DNA of 64,000 nt, from the NCBI RefSeq assembly GCF_001908375.1, contig NZ_CP017241.1:2421001-2485000 (forward strand), written 5' to 3'. This stretch comes from Rhizobium etli 8C-3 (GTDB taxonomy: Bacteria > Pseudomonadota > Alphaproteobacteria > Rhizobiales > Rhizobiaceae). Below are positions 16,961 to 26,089 of the stretch, in pieces (position 1 is the stretch's first letter; each line of letters begins with the position of its first letter). A program made the translations under genes and the position numbers. The notes beneath the pieces are model-generated. The model worked only from the letters and a program-made list of their open reading frames with translations, was not told the origin of the DNA and did no database searches.

Positions 16961-17896
16961 CTAGTCGCTGACGACAGTCCAGTCGGAGTCGGGATTGAAG
17001 TCCTTGATCGCCGCTGCCCGATCCTCCGTCTGCGGTCCCAGGTCGCGTTGGTAGATGACGCTCACACTGTTGATGATAAAGGTCTGCACGCCGGTTACCC
17101 GATATTTGACCGGCCAGGCGAGCAGCGCAAAGCCGCCAGTCATGTTGCCGTTGACGATATAGCTTTGCTTGCCGCCGAGAACATTGTCTCCCTGCCTCGT
17201 CAGGATGCGATAGCGATACCCGTAGTAACCCTCGCCCCGCTTGGCTCTGTCGAAGGCGGCGGTCTCGATCAGAGCGCTTGCCGGGCTTTCCTCACCATGC
17301 ACGCTCGGGTCCCAGTAAAGCCCGTCCACCTTGCCGGGACTGCTGATCAGCTTCTCGGCATACTCGTAAACGCCATCGCCATCCCGGTCCTCGGACGCAT
17401 ATTCGCGCTGGGCCGTGACATATTCCTGCATTGTCTGAATCGTTGCGAGTTCATTCTCGCCGATGCGACGGTTGACGATTTCCTGCAGCCCGACCTCGGT
17501 ATCGAATGCCCACTTGCCGTCCTTGTCCTGCGACAAGGGGAAGGGCAGCGGCCACAAGACTTCTCCCACTTCAACGATCTGGCGGTCTCCCACGGCCTGA
17601 AGGCGCAATTGCCGCGCGGCGCCCTCGCGGATGAGACCATAGCTTATCATGGCCTCCTTGCTGGAGCGCAGCTTGGCGGCATCCAGCCCAAGAAGATTTG
17701 CCAAGCCGTCGAGATCATCATTGCTCAGCACCGCCTTGAATCGCTGGAGAGCTGCCGATGGATCGTCGAACGACGGCGGAGTTCCGGCCGCGAACTCCGA
17801 GAGGTTCGTCTGCATCTGGGTGGCGGATGGGCCGGCGAAAGCCAGCGAGAGCGCGGTTCCGAGCAGCAGCGGGATCAATCTCAACCGTAGTCTCAT
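16961..17896 (-). CDS. DUF2950 family secreted protein
   Basis: 311 residues from the ATG at 17896, supported by GGAGA upstream. A signal peptide (about 1-23) leads into a DUF2950-type periplasmic domain with WPLPFPLSQDKDGKWAFDTE and the repetitive GYYGYRYRILTRQG region. The family is of unknown function and regularly sits beside DUF3300 genes, as here. A longer frame upstream would read through the Gly/Arg coding tail of the DUF3300 gene and is not real. Thirty-four bases separate the two genes. Confidence 0.85.
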   Translation of the reverse strand: MRLRLRLIPLLLGTALSLAFAGPSATQMQTNLSEFAAGTPPSFDDPSAALQRFKAVLSNDDLDGLANLLGLDAAKLRSSKEAMISYGLIREGAARQLRLQAVGDRQIVEVGEVLWPLPFPLSQDKDGKWAFDTEVGLQEIVNRRIGENELATIQTMQEYVTAQREYASEDRDGDGVYEYAEKLISSPGKVDGLYWDPSVHGEESPASALIETAAFDRAKRGEGYYGYRYRILTRQGDNVLGGKQSYIVNGNMTGGFALLAWPVKYRVTGVQTFIINSVSVIYQRDLGPQTEDRAAAIKDFNPDSDWTVVSD

Positions 17897-17930
17897 GATT
17901 TTGTCTCCGGTAACCTGAAAAGCTGGGAAT

Positions 17931-19340
17931 TTACCGCCGGCCGCCGCCGCGGCCACCGCCACCACGGCCGCCGCCGCGGCCACCACCACCGTGCATTCTC
18001 GGGGGCGGACGACTGGCGACGCGAGGCGCACCGCGATGCCCTCCTCCCATGCTCTGCCCTCCTCGCTTGGAAGCAACCGCTTCGCGGCGGCCCGACTGCA
18101 CGTTGCCGAGGGCACTTTGCTGGCGTGATCTGTTGTCGGATCGCGCTGCCATCTTTGGTGCGTTTGACTTCTTTTTTACGTTAGCCGGTTTTGACGGACG
18201 GCTGGCCGCGCTCGCCTGGCGATTGCCGGAACTGCCTGGACGAGCATCGGGACGCGTCGTGCTCGGTCTATTGGCGGCGCGATTTCCCGCCGATCCCGGA
18301 TTTGCCTTCAAGCCCTGGACCGTGCCCTTGCGGATATCATCGGCCCGGGCGCTGATGTCCCTGGTGCCAGGCCTGACATTGCCTTGGCGATTGCTGACCT
18401 TGTTCTTGAGCTGGTTGCGGTTGTCGGACTGGAGACTGGATTTGATTGCCGAACGATCGAGATTGGCAATCTGATCCTTTCCGATGCTCAGCTTGCTCCG
18501 GTCTACGTTCGTCCAGTCGATGTCATTCCACTTGACCTTGCCGTTGAAGTTCCGGTCGTTGAAGCAGTTGTTGCAGTCGACGTCGATATCGCCGTCCCAA
18601 TCGCCACCCCATACGCCCCAGTCGTCCCAGTTGACGATCGCTCCCCAGGCAATCCCGGTGATCGCAGCGGCGAAGAATGCCGCGCCCGGATAGTAGTAGC
18701 TGTCGTAGGAGTCGGGATAATAGGAGATCGGCTCGACTGCGTAGCCGGGTTCATACAGCATTTCGGGTGGATATTGCGGGATGTAGACCTTCTGCGGATC
18801 AGTCGGTCGGATGACGATGTTTTCGTTTTCCGTGACGACAGTGAGCTTATCGTCCGTCTCGATGATGTCCTTCGCCACTGCTTCGTCGCGAAGCTGCTGG
18901 ATTGCGATCAGGACGTCCTTCTGCTGATTGGTGAGGGCTTCGGCCAGCGACTGGGTCCAGTCGAGGTCGTCGCTCATCATCTTGACGACATCGGGATAAT
19001 TCAGAAGCGAGATCACGCTGCCGTCCCAATCGTCCTTTGGCTTGAGATTGGTCTCCTTCTTTTTGGCCTCAAGGAAGCGGGATGCCTCCACGACCTGTAG
19101 CGGAAACAGTGAAGCCGCCGAGATCGCGGCGACAAGTTCATCCGGATAAAGCGCTATACGCGCCACAAGAACCTCGAGCTCGTCCTCTGAAAGAAGGTCG
19201 GCTTCGGCGTTGACGGTCTGCGCAGGCGCGGGCTTCGGCGTGGGCGTCGGTGTCTGGGAGTACGCCACCGGTCCTGGATGCAACGACATGATTGCGAGGG
19301 CTGACAGTCCGCCGAGCAGCCTGCGGGAAATTGCTTTCAT
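17931..19340 (-). CDS. DUF3300 family secreted protein with Gly/Arg-rich tail
   Basis: 469 residues from the ATG at 19340 (AGGAGA ten bases upstream). A signal peptide of about 28 residues precedes a DUF3300 domain (about 45-260) with ELEVLVARIALYPDELVAAI and YPPEMLYEPGYAV. A long low-complexity region rich in Asn, Arg and Ser follows. The extreme C-terminus is a GGGGRGGGRGGGG-type tail encoded by a 27-base tandem repeat. It is probably exported to the periplasm or surface. Function is unknown; the adjacent DUF2950 gene is its usual companion. Confidence 0.85.
   Translation of the reverse strand: MKAISRRLLGGLSALAIMSLHPGPVAYSQTPTPTPKPAPAQTVNAEADLLSEDELEVLVARIALYPDELVAAISAASLFPLQVVEASRFLEAKKKETNLKPKDDWDGSVISLLNYPDVVKMMSDDLDWTQSLAEALTNQQKDVLIAIQQLRDEAVAKDIIETDDKLTVVTENENIVIRPTDPQKVYIPQYPPEMLYEPGYAVEPISYYPDSYDSYYYPGAAFFAAAITGIAWGAIVNWDDWGVWGGDWDGDIDVDCNNCFNDRNFNGKVKWNDIDWTNVDRSKLSIGKDQIANLDRSAIKSSLQSDNRNQLKNKVSNRQGNVRPGTRDISARADDIRKGTVQGLKANPGSAGNRAANRPSTTRPDARPGSSGNRQASAASRPSKPANVKKKSNAPKMAARSDNRSRQQSALGNVQSGRREAVASKRGGQSMGGGHRGAPRVASRPPPRMHGGGGRGGGRGGGGRGGGRR
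17939..17992. repeat. 27-base tandem repeat coding the Gly/Arg tail
   Basis: Two consecutive 27-base units (17939-17965 and 17966-17992) each begin GGCCGCCGCCGCGGCCACC. They differ near their ends and encode the Gly/Arg-rich C-terminus of the DUF3300 protein. Such runs are prone to length change. Confidence 0.7.
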
Positions 19341-19386
19341 TGCGCATCGATCTCCTCTAATCAAACCGATTGCCATGATGCATGCC

Positions 19387-19701
19387 TCACGAAGACCTTG
19401 GTCCGGTGGCCGGAGGCCGCCTGAGCACCACGATTTTCGACTGCGCGAGCGCCTCTTCCATTTCCTTTAAAAGGGCGTCGACCAAGGCGGCATATTCTTG
19501 GCGCCGTGCTTCCCGCAGGCTGTCTGGCAGGCGTTCCACATTTAACAAGGCTTCCGCTGCGGCAGCCAGATCCTCGCACATGCTGTGAAACTCCTCATTT
19601 TCATAAGCAAGTTGCTGCACCAGCCTCTTTTGGTCAGGGAAATGAGCCTCGGCCGTTTCCAGAACGGACAAATGGGTCGAGTTGCTTTCTCCCGAGGTCA
19701 T
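19387..19701 (-). CDS. Small helical hypothetical protein
   Basis: 104 residues, almost wholly helical and charged, probably coiled coil through the middle (LVQQLAYENEEFHSMCED, then LREARRQEYAALVDALLKE). GGAGG five bases before the ATG at 19701 selects the start over one 15 bases upstream. It lies 46 bases upstream of the DUF3300 gene on the same strand and may lead that operon. No family recognised. Confidence 0.6.
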   Translation of the reverse strand: MTSGESNSTHLSVLETAEAHFPDQKRLVQQLAYENEEFHSMCEDLAAAAEALLNVERLPDSLREARRQEYAALVDALLKEMEEALAQSKIVVLRRPPATGPRSS

Positions 19702-19991
19702 GCCCGCCTCCGCCATCGAAACGCGTTAAGCAGATGTCACATCATATAACGCCTGCTGCGCGCAGTGGCGTAACTTACGCGATCTTACGGCGGGTCGGCT
19801 TTTCTCGCTCCGGGCAGGTTCCACTGCGGCTATGCGCTGGCCATTCAGGCTCATCCTTCAGCGGCGATGCACCTGCCTCGCATCGATAGAGTTTACGCGA
19901 TGCTACGGGCCTTTGCGCCAAAGCGGGTCTACTATTGCGCTGTCGCTTGCGACCGAACGGCTCGGCTGGGCCAAGCCGAAAAGGAGGAGCC

Positions 19992-20345
19992 GTGTTTCTC
20001 GACTACTTTGCTTTGGGCGTGCTTATCTTCGTCGTCATCACCTTGTTTTACGCGGTGATCGCGATCCACGACATTCCGCATCTGATAGCCAAGGGGCGAA
20101 ATCATCCTCATCAGGACGCGATACACGTCGCGGGATGGGTCAGTCTTTTCACGCTTCATGCCATTTGGCCGTTTCTTTTCATCTGGGCAACGCTCTACCG
20201 CGAAGACCGCGGCTGGGGCATTCGCCAGGATGGAAAGCTGTCTGAAAAGGTCGAGGCGAATGAGGAGATTGCCCGTCTGCACATGCGGATAGCAGAACTT
20301 GAGGGGCAAGCGCTGGAGCAAGCACCGGAGAAGGAGAACGCCTGA
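19992..20345 (+). CDS. DUF3302 family membrane protein (YibI-like)
   Basis: 117 residues from a GTG at 19992 immediately after AAAGGAGG. Two membrane helices (about 4-24 and 48-68) surround the conserved AIHDIPHLIAKGRNHPHQDAIH segment, followed by a charged helical tail. This is the DUF3302/YibI family, which is encoded next to a HlyD-like YibH protein in Escherichia coli, as here. The stop overlaps the next start in TGATG, so the pair is translationally coupled. It opens a five-gene run reaching 25362. Confidence 0.8.
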   Translation: MFLDYFALGVLIFVVITLFYAVIAIHDIPHLIAKGRNHPHQDAIHVAGWVSLFTLHAIWPFLFIWATLYREDRGWGIRQDGKLSEKVEANEEIARLHMRIAELEGQALEQAPEKENA

Positions 20346-21502
20346 TGGACCTTCTGCTCATACTTACCTACGCGGCGATCTGCTGGACAATATTCAAGAT
20401 ATTCAAAATTCCCGTCAACCAATGGACGCTTGCGACTGCCGTCCTCGGCGGAATCTTCCTCATTTCCTCCCTTCTTCTGCTGATGAGCTACAATCATCCA
20501 TACACGAGCGATGGACGCATCTATTTCACGTCCGCTCCTGTCATCCCGGTGGTCGGTGGTCAGGTTGTTGAGGTCCCGGTCACGCCGAATAGACCCTTGA
20601 AGAAGGGGGATGTTCTTTTTCGCATCGATCCCCGCCCCTATCAGTACACCGTCGATCAGAAGCAAGCCGCGCTCGCGGAAGCCGAGCAAACAGTCCGCCA
20701 GTTGAAAGCCGCGCTCGACGCCGCCAACTCGAGCGTAACCGGTGCGGAAGCCTCGCGGGATCGGTCGCTGCAGGCCTTCGAGAAGTTCCAGCAATCGAAC
20801 GAGAACTCAAAATCGAGCGGCAGGGGAGCTGTGTATTCCGAGCTCGAGGTCGAGAACCGGCGCGGCATCTATCTCACCGCGGAGGCTGCGGTCGATACTG
20901 CACGCGCACAGGCGGTGCAGGCAAGGCTCGCCTATGAGTCCAAGATCAACGGAACGAACCCGACTGTTGCAAGGCTGCAGGCCGAATTGAAGAACGCCGA
21001 GTATGAGCTCGACCAGACGACCGTTCGCGCGCCAAGCGATGGCCATGTAACTCAAGTTTTTCTCCGCCCCGGCATGATGGCGAACCCACTCCCGCTGCGG
21101 CCGGTGATGGTCTTCATCAACAGCGAGGATCGGATGCTCGGTGCGGCCTTCATCCAGAACTCCCTGCAGCGTGTCCGCGTCGGTGACGAGGCCGAGGTGG
21201 CCTTCAAGGCGGTACCTGGCAAGATTTTCAAGGCAAAGGTCGAGGAAGTCATCGACGTCATGGCCCAGGGCCAGCTACAGCCGAGCGGCGCGTTGATCGA
21301 TCCGCAATCACCCGAGCGCATAGCGCCCGGCCAGACGCTGGCGCGTATCGCATTGCTTGAAAGCACGGACGGTTACCAACTGCCAGGCGGCGTGGTCGCG
21401 GAGGTCGCGGTCTACACCCACCACTGGCACCACGTTGCAATTCTCCGCAAGGTGCTTCTGCGCATGAGCAGTTGGATGAACTTCGTGTTCCTGGAGCACT
21501 GA
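20345..21502 (+). CDS. HlyD-family membrane fusion protein (YibH-like)
   Basis: 385 residues. Two N-terminal hydrophobic segments (about 3-20 and 28-49) anchor it in the inner membrane. A biotinyl-lipoyl-like half (VPVTPNRPLKKGDVLFRIDP) precedes a long coiled hairpin (about 100-215), then the second half-motif and beta barrel (VRAPSDGHVTQVFLRPGM). Such adaptors work with efflux or secretion partners, but none is adjacent and the YibH partner is not established. It starts inside the stop of the DUF3302 gene. Confidence 0.85.
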   Translation: MDLLLILTYAAICWTIFKIFKIPVNQWTLATAVLGGIFLISSLLLLMSYNHPYTSDGRIYFTSAPVIPVVGGQVVEVPVTPNRPLKKGDVLFRIDPRPYQYTVDQKQAALAEAEQTVRQLKAALDAANSSVTGAEASRDRSLQAFEKFQQSNENSKSSGRGAVYSELEVENRRGIYLTAEAAVDTARAQAVQARLAYESKINGTNPTVARLQAELKNAEYELDQTTVRAPSDGHVTQVFLRPGMMANPLPLRPVMVFINSEDRMLGAAFIQNSLQRVRVGDEAEVAFKAVPGKIFKAKVEEVIDVMAQGQLQPSGALIDPQSPERIAPGQTLARIALLESTDGYQLPGGVVAEVAVYTHHWHHVAILRKVLLRMSSWMNFVFLEH

Positions 21503-21595
21503 AACGGACCCGCCGATCGCTTCGACCACCGACGACGCGAATGCAACGCCGGGAGAGGCGCAAAGAAACATAACGAAGGAACGAGGAGCCGCGGG

Positions 21596-23311
21596 GTGTT
21601 ACGCAGTCTTCCGATGTTGCGCGGCTTGGCCGGTTTTGAACGCAGCTGGCTCCGCCGCGATATTCCGGCGGGACTGTCGATTGCTGCGGTCGGCCTGCCG
21701 AGCGCCATCGCCTATCCGGCGATCGCCGGTCTACCGCCCGAAACCGGCATTTACGCGAGCATCGTTGCTCCGATCGCCTATGCGATCTTCGGTCCTTCCC
21801 GGCTCCTGATCGTCGGACCTGATGCAGCAACCATGACCGTGCTTGCGGCTGCGATGGGTGTCATCATCGCCGCCGAGCCTGCTTCCTCCAACCTCGAGCC
21901 GGTTGCCATCGCATCGGCACTTGCCCTTGGCGTAGGTGTGTTCTGCATTGCAGCGAAACTGCTGAGGGTCGGCGTCATGGCAAGCTTTTTGTCCCGTCCC
22001 ATCCTAGTTGGGTTCTTCGCGGGTGTATCGCTTTCCATCCTTGTCGGGCAGATCGGCCGCTTCACCGGGGTGAAGATCGAGTCGGACGGATTGATCCCGC
22101 CGCTCGTCGAGATCCTCGGAAAGAGCGCTTCGATCCACTGGCCGTCGTTACTCTTCGGCCTGCTCATGTTCGCATTGTTGTGGTTCGTGCGCGCCTTCCA
22201 ATTCAGGATTCCCGGTCCCGTTCTGGTTGTCGTCGTGTCGGTCGTTTTTTCCGCGATCTTCGATTTTAGTGGGCATGGCATCGCTGTCGTAGGCGACATC
22301 CCGAGCGGGCTGCCGTCGCTTTCCCTGCCGGCGATTTTAGCGATGCCTCTCGACAAGATCGTGCTTGGGTCGACTGCGATCTTTGTGGTGAGCTTCGGCG
22401 CCGGCATCGTGACCGCAAGAAGCTTTGGGTCGCGCAGCGGCGAAGAGGTCGATGCAAATCAGGAGCTGATCGGCCTTGGCGCCGCCAATATCGCACCGGG
22501 CCTGTTCGGCTCCTTTCCCGTCAGCATGTCGGATTCGAGAACCGCCATAAACCTAGCTACCGGCGGCGTATCGCAAGTTGCAGGGCTGGTTTCGGCCGCT
22601 ACGCTGGTTGCAGCACTTGTTTTCCTCCAGAGCGCCCTGCGCATACTTCCGATTCCCGCGCTCGCCGCCATCCTGGCATCGGCGGCCATCAGCCTCATCG
22701 ATGTTCACGAACTCAGGAAGATCTGGCGGATCAGCCGCATGGAATTCGTCTTTTCACTGATCGCCATGTGGGGTGCAATCAGCTTCGGCGTTCTCAACGG
22801 CGTGATCGTCGCCGTTGCCGCAACCCTCGTCTATCTTTTGCGCAAGACGATGTTTCCGCGCGATGGACTTCTTGGTCGCATCGACGGCCGGCACGGTTTC
22901 TTCGACCTCGCCCGCTTTCCGGAAGCTCGTCCCGTCGAGGAAGCAGCGGTCTTCGCGATTCAGGGAAGCGTCCTGTTCTACAACGCCGATTATGTGCGCC
23001 TGCGGCTGTCTGCAGTTGCCAAGGAGCTCGTCGCCGGGACCAAATGCTTCGTGCTGGATGCCAGCGCCATCACGCATATCGATAGCACCGGGGCGGCCGC
23101 GTTGGACGCCGTGGCCAAGATCCTCGAAGCGCGGAATATCATCTTCGCGGTCGCCGACCTTAGCGAGGAAGGCCGCGACATTCTCGAACGCGCGGGAGTC
23201 ATCAAGGCGATCGGCCCTGACAACCTTTTCAATGGCAGAGAAGAAGCCCTGAGGGCGCTGACTGGCAGGTTCGGTCAGGCAGGCAATGCATCAGCAAGCA
23301 ACGAACGTTAG
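21596..23311 (+). CDS. SulP/SLC26-family anion transporter with STAS domain
   Basis: 571 residues: 10-14 membrane helices (about 20-430) containing the SulP signature around GLPSAIAYPAIAGLPPETG and VGPDAATMTVLAAA, then a cytoplasmic STAS domain (about 450-560) with CFVLDASAITHIDSTGAAAL. Members carry sulfate, bicarbonate, or dicarboxylates with protons or sodium; the substrate here is not defined. The start is GTG at 21596 behind a GAGGAG stretch, with the ATG at 21614 as an alternative. It follows the HlyD gene by 93 bases and precedes the kinase gene by 20. Confidence 0.85.
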   Translation: MLRSLPMLRGLAGFERSWLRRDIPAGLSIAAVGLPSAIAYPAIAGLPPETGIYASIVAPIAYAIFGPSRLLIVGPDAATMTVLAAAMGVIIAAEPASSNLEPVAIASALALGVGVFCIAAKLLRVGVMASFLSRPILVGFFAGVSLSILVGQIGRFTGVKIESDGLIPPLVEILGKSASIHWPSLLFGLLMFALLWFVRAFQFRIPGPVLVVVVSVVFSAIFDFSGHGIAVVGDIPSGLPSLSLPAILAMPLDKIVLGSTAIFVVSFGAGIVTARSFGSRSGEEVDANQELIGLGAANIAPGLFGSFPVSMSDSRTAINLATGGVSQVAGLVSAATLVAALVFLQSALRILPIPALAAILASAAISLIDVHELRKIWRISRMEFVFSLIAMWGAISFGVLNGVIVAVAATLVYLLRKTMFPRDGLLGRIDGRHGFFDLARFPEARPVEEAAVFAIQGSVLFYNADYVRLRLSAVAKELVAGTKCFVLDASAITHIDSTGAAALDAVAKILEARNIIFAVADLSEEGRDILERAGVIKAIGPDNLFNGREEALRALTGRFGQAGNASASNER

Positions 23312-23331
23312 AGCGCGAAGGAGGTAGAGCC

Positions 23332-24174
23332 ATGGACGAGAACTACGAGCCTGGACCTGTTGATCGAGAAGCACGCCACAATGGCAAGGACAAAAAGAAG
23401 AAAAAGACATGGGACTACGATAAGGAACTCAGGCGGCGGCAGGTAGAGTTGGCGCATCTGCAGGCATGGGTGAAGAAATCGGGCGCCCGAATCGTCATCA
23501 TCTTCGAAGGGCGTGACGCCGCCGGCAAGGGCGGCATGATCAAGAGGATAACAGAGAAGGTCAGCCCACGGGTGTTTCGTGTCGTTGCCTTGCCCGCTCC
23601 CAACGATCGCGAAAAGTCGCAGATCTACATGCAGCGCTACATAGCGCACCTGCCTGCGGCGGGCGAGATCGTGATCTTCGACCGTAGCTGGTACAACCGG
23701 GCCGGCGTTGACCGCGTGATGGGATTCGCTAGCGAGAAGAAGGCGCAGCGCTTTCTTGAACTCGCGCCTCGCTTCGAAGCTGCAATCGTCGAAAGCGGTG
23801 TCATCCTGCTCAAATATTTCCTAACGGTCAGCGAGGAGGAACAGGAACGTCGCTTCAAGCGCCGGATCGACGATCCGCTGAGACAGTGGAAGCTCAGCCC
23901 GATGGATGTCGAATCCTATCAGCGCTGGTGGGATTATACACGCGCCTATGACGAGATGCTGCGGATGACCGACAGCAACCACGCGCCTTGGTGGATCGTA
24001 CCTTCCGACGACAAGGATCGCGCCAGGATCAACTGCATTTCGCACATACTGCAATCCATCCCCTATGAACGACTGAAGTTCGATGCGCCGGATCTCGGAA
24101 AGCGCCAGAAGCGGCCTTCAGGCTTCGTCGAGGATCGTAGTATCCGTCACGTCGTGCCCGATGTGACATCCTAA
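23332..24174 (+). CDS. ppk2: PPK2-family polyphosphate kinase
   Basis: 280 residues of the PPK2 family, which transfers phosphate between polyphosphate and nucleotides, usually making NTP from NDP. The Walker A-type loop GRDAAGKGG (about 61-69) and the lid/Walker B region DRSWYNRAGVDRVMGF (about 117-132) are intact. A Lys-rich N-terminus of about 30 residues precedes the catalytic domain. Length fits single-domain class I enzymes. GAAGGAGG precedes the ATG. It is tightly placed between the SulP and AI-2E genes, suggesting a shared stress or energy role. Confidence 0.9.
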   Translation: MDENYEPGPVDREARHNGKDKKKKKTWDYDKELRRRQVELAHLQAWVKKSGARIVIIFEGRDAAGKGGMIKRITEKVSPRVFRVVALPAPNDREKSQIYMQRYIAHLPAAGEIVIFDRSWYNRAGVDRVMGFASEKKAQRFLELAPRFEAAIVESGVILLKYFLTVSEEEQERRFKRRIDDPLRQWKLSPMDVESYQRWWDYTRAYDEMLRMTDSNHAPWWIVPSDDKDRARINCISHILQSIPYERLKFDAPDLGKRQKRPSGFVEDRSIRHVVPDVTS

Positions 24175-24210
24175 AAGGCTCGATCGGAATGCGGAAGACG
24201 GGATGCGACA

Positions 24211-25362
24211 ATGGAGCAGGCAAGCAATACGACACCGCAAACCGACTTGGGGCAGATTTCGATCGAAGCAAGAGTAAGCGACCTTGTCAGGTTGGGCATC
24301 ATTGGAATTTTTGCCTATTGGACCATGGTTCTCATCGCACCTTTCGCGCTGATCGTCGTATGGTCGGCAATCCTTGCGGTGGCGCTCTTTCCGATGTTCG
24401 AAGCACTTTCTCGACTACTCGGAAGCCGGCCGGTCATTGCCGCCACGGTCGTGGTTGTGGCCTGCCTCGTTCTCATCATCGCGCCATTGGCGCTTGTCCT
24501 CACCAGCTTCGCCGATGCGATCCAGGCGCTTGTCAGCAAGCTGAAGGCAGACAACTTCGCATTACCACCCTTGCCCGAAACCATCCGCGACTGGCCCGTC
24601 GTCGGGGAGCGCATTCAAGCTGCCTGGAACCAGGTCGCCAGCAATTTGGGTTCGACCATCATGAAGTTTCAAGCGCCGATTCGCGAGGTTACCGGCGTCA
24701 TTGTCGCAAAGCTTGCATCCATCGGTGGTGGCGTATTGAGTTTCGTCGCCTCGATCATTCTCTCGGGAATCTTTCTCACCATGTCGGATCGAATGGCTGC
24801 AGCGATCAAGGTGCTAGCAAGCAGGATTGCCGGCGACAAGGGCGTTGGCTTTGCGCGTTTAGCGGGCACTACGGTTCGAAATGTTTCGCGGGGTGTCATC
24901 GGTGTGGCCCTTCTGCAGACGCTCCTCTGCGGATTATGCTTTGCCTTCTTCGGCATCCCTGCACGCGGGGCATTGACCTTTCTCGTCTTTGTCCTCTGCG
25001 TAATACAGCTCGGCCCCGCACTCATACTGCTTCCTGCAATCGTTTGGGCGTGGATCTCCTGGCCGACATCCATCGCGTTCGCCTTTACCATCGTGACGCT
25101 TCCCATCATGGTCGTGGACAACGTCTTGAAACCAATCTTGATGGCGCGAGGTCTTACGACCCCGATGCCGGTGATCCTGATTGGCGTGATAGGCGGCACC
25201 CTGTCACATGGTCTGCTGGGTCTGTTCCTTGGGCCGATCGTACTCAGCGTTTTCTACGAATTGCTGCGAGCCTGGGCTTGGCCGCCAGAAGGATCAACGG
25301 CATCCCAAAATACTGCGGAGATGATGGCAAACGGCAAGCTGGAGGGCGTCAAAGCAGATTGA
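24211..25362 (+). CDS. AI-2E family (PerM-like) transporter
   Basis: 383 residues with about eight membrane helices. The typical AI-2E/PerM arrangement is a pair of N-terminal helices, a periplasmic loop (about 110-170) and a C-terminal group with LGPALILLPAIVWAWISW and the terminal GLLGLFLGPIVL. Family members include AI-2 exporters and sodium/proton antiporters; the substrate cannot be told. The ribosome site is weak. It lies 36 bases after ppk2 and closes the run that starts at 19992. Confidence 0.85.
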   Translation: MEQASNTTPQTDLGQISIEARVSDLVRLGIIGIFAYWTMVLIAPFALIVVWSAILAVALFPMFEALSRLLGSRPVIAATVVVVACLVLIIAPLALVLTSFADAIQALVSKLKADNFALPPLPETIRDWPVVGERIQAAWNQVASNLGSTIMKFQAPIREVTGVIVAKLASIGGGVLSFVASIILSGIFLTMSDRMAAAIKVLASRIAGDKGVGFARLAGTTVRNVSRGVIGVALLQTLLCGLCFAFFGIPARGALTFLVFVLCVIQLGPALILLPAIVWAWISWPTSIAFAFTIVTLPIMVVDNVLKPILMARGLTTPMPVILIGVIGGTLSHGLLGLFLGPIVLSVFYELLRAWAWPPEGSTASQNTAEMMANGKLEGVKAD

Positions 25363-25669
25363 ATTCATTCAGTGCTTGTTGCAATAAAGACTGAAGGCCG
25401 AGCCCCAAGGCTTACCACGATTACGATAGGTCAAAACCTCTTGCTCTATCTCCGGCAGAGCTACTCATATTCCCTGATCAATCTCTCTTCTTTCGGGCGG
25501 CCTTGCTTTCGAACGCTCCAGTGCGTCGACAACCCAAACATGCCGCCAAGCATTGTCGGCAACGGCAGTGAAGACAATCGCAAGCCCGGCGATTGGCGCT
25601 CTCGTATCCGATCGCGGCACCGATCTCATTGCCGACGTCAGGCTGACCGCGCCGCCGCGTCAGTTCGCG
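25363..25669. other. Gap without a recognised gene
   Basis: 307 bases after the AI-2E stop. Open frames here have no credible start or composition, and I see no repeat or hairpin of note. It may hold the operon terminator, but no strong stem was found. Confidence 0.4.
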
Positions 25670-25891
25670 TCAATGCACGCTGACATTATAGAATTGTTGG
25701 ACAAGCCACGCGCGCCAATGGGTCGGATGAACGTCAAGAATTTCGCCGGTCATGGCGTTTACCCAGGCGTGGGGGATGCGCTGGCACGGGAAGACCAACG
25801 CATGAACGCCTTCCTCGTCGATCACGGCGAGCTCTATATCTTGCTCGAATGGAGCTCTGACGACTGATTGCCACATCACCGGATACCTCAT
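25670..25891 (-). CDS. Small conserved-looking rhizobial protein
   Basis: 73 residues from the ATG at 25891. The pattern IELAVIDEEGVHALVFPCQRI followed by GWVNA-like AWVNAMTGEILDVHPTHWRAW is one I associate with a family of short rhizobial hypothetical proteins. The first part predicts beta strands, and the tail is a His/Trp-rich turn. No function is known. There is no clear ribosome site, so the start could differ by a few codons. Confidence 0.55.
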   Translation of the reverse strand: MRYPVMWQSVVRAPFEQDIELAVIDEEGVHALVFPCQRIPHAWVNAMTGEILDVHPTHWRAWLVQQFYNVSVH

Positions 25892-26089
25892 CGCGACGAT
25901 GCATGAGCGACAGTCCGGGCGTGAGCGTAGCTCATTTCGTCCCACAACCCAGGACCTCCAGTCCTTCGCTTGGACCGGCGCATGGGCCAAGTAAGGCTGC
26001 AGCAAAAATAACAGCGCGCTTGGCAGGACGATGTCCCAACCGCCTTTCGCCTGTCCCGCGGAAATCTCTCCTTGGATACTAGCGATCGC

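Noticed and set aside
17934..17993. CRISPR-like or satellite repeat
   Set aside because: It is only two 27-base units inside a coding region and explains the Gly/Arg tail of the protein.
17897..18115. Upstream extension of the DUF2950 gene
   Set aside because: It would read in another frame through the Gly/Arg repeat of the DUF3300 gene; the signal peptide starts at 17896.
25553..25867. Plus-strand open frame of about 100 codons
   Set aside because: It overlaps the better-supported minus-strand small gene at 25670-25891 and has a TTG start without a ribosome site.
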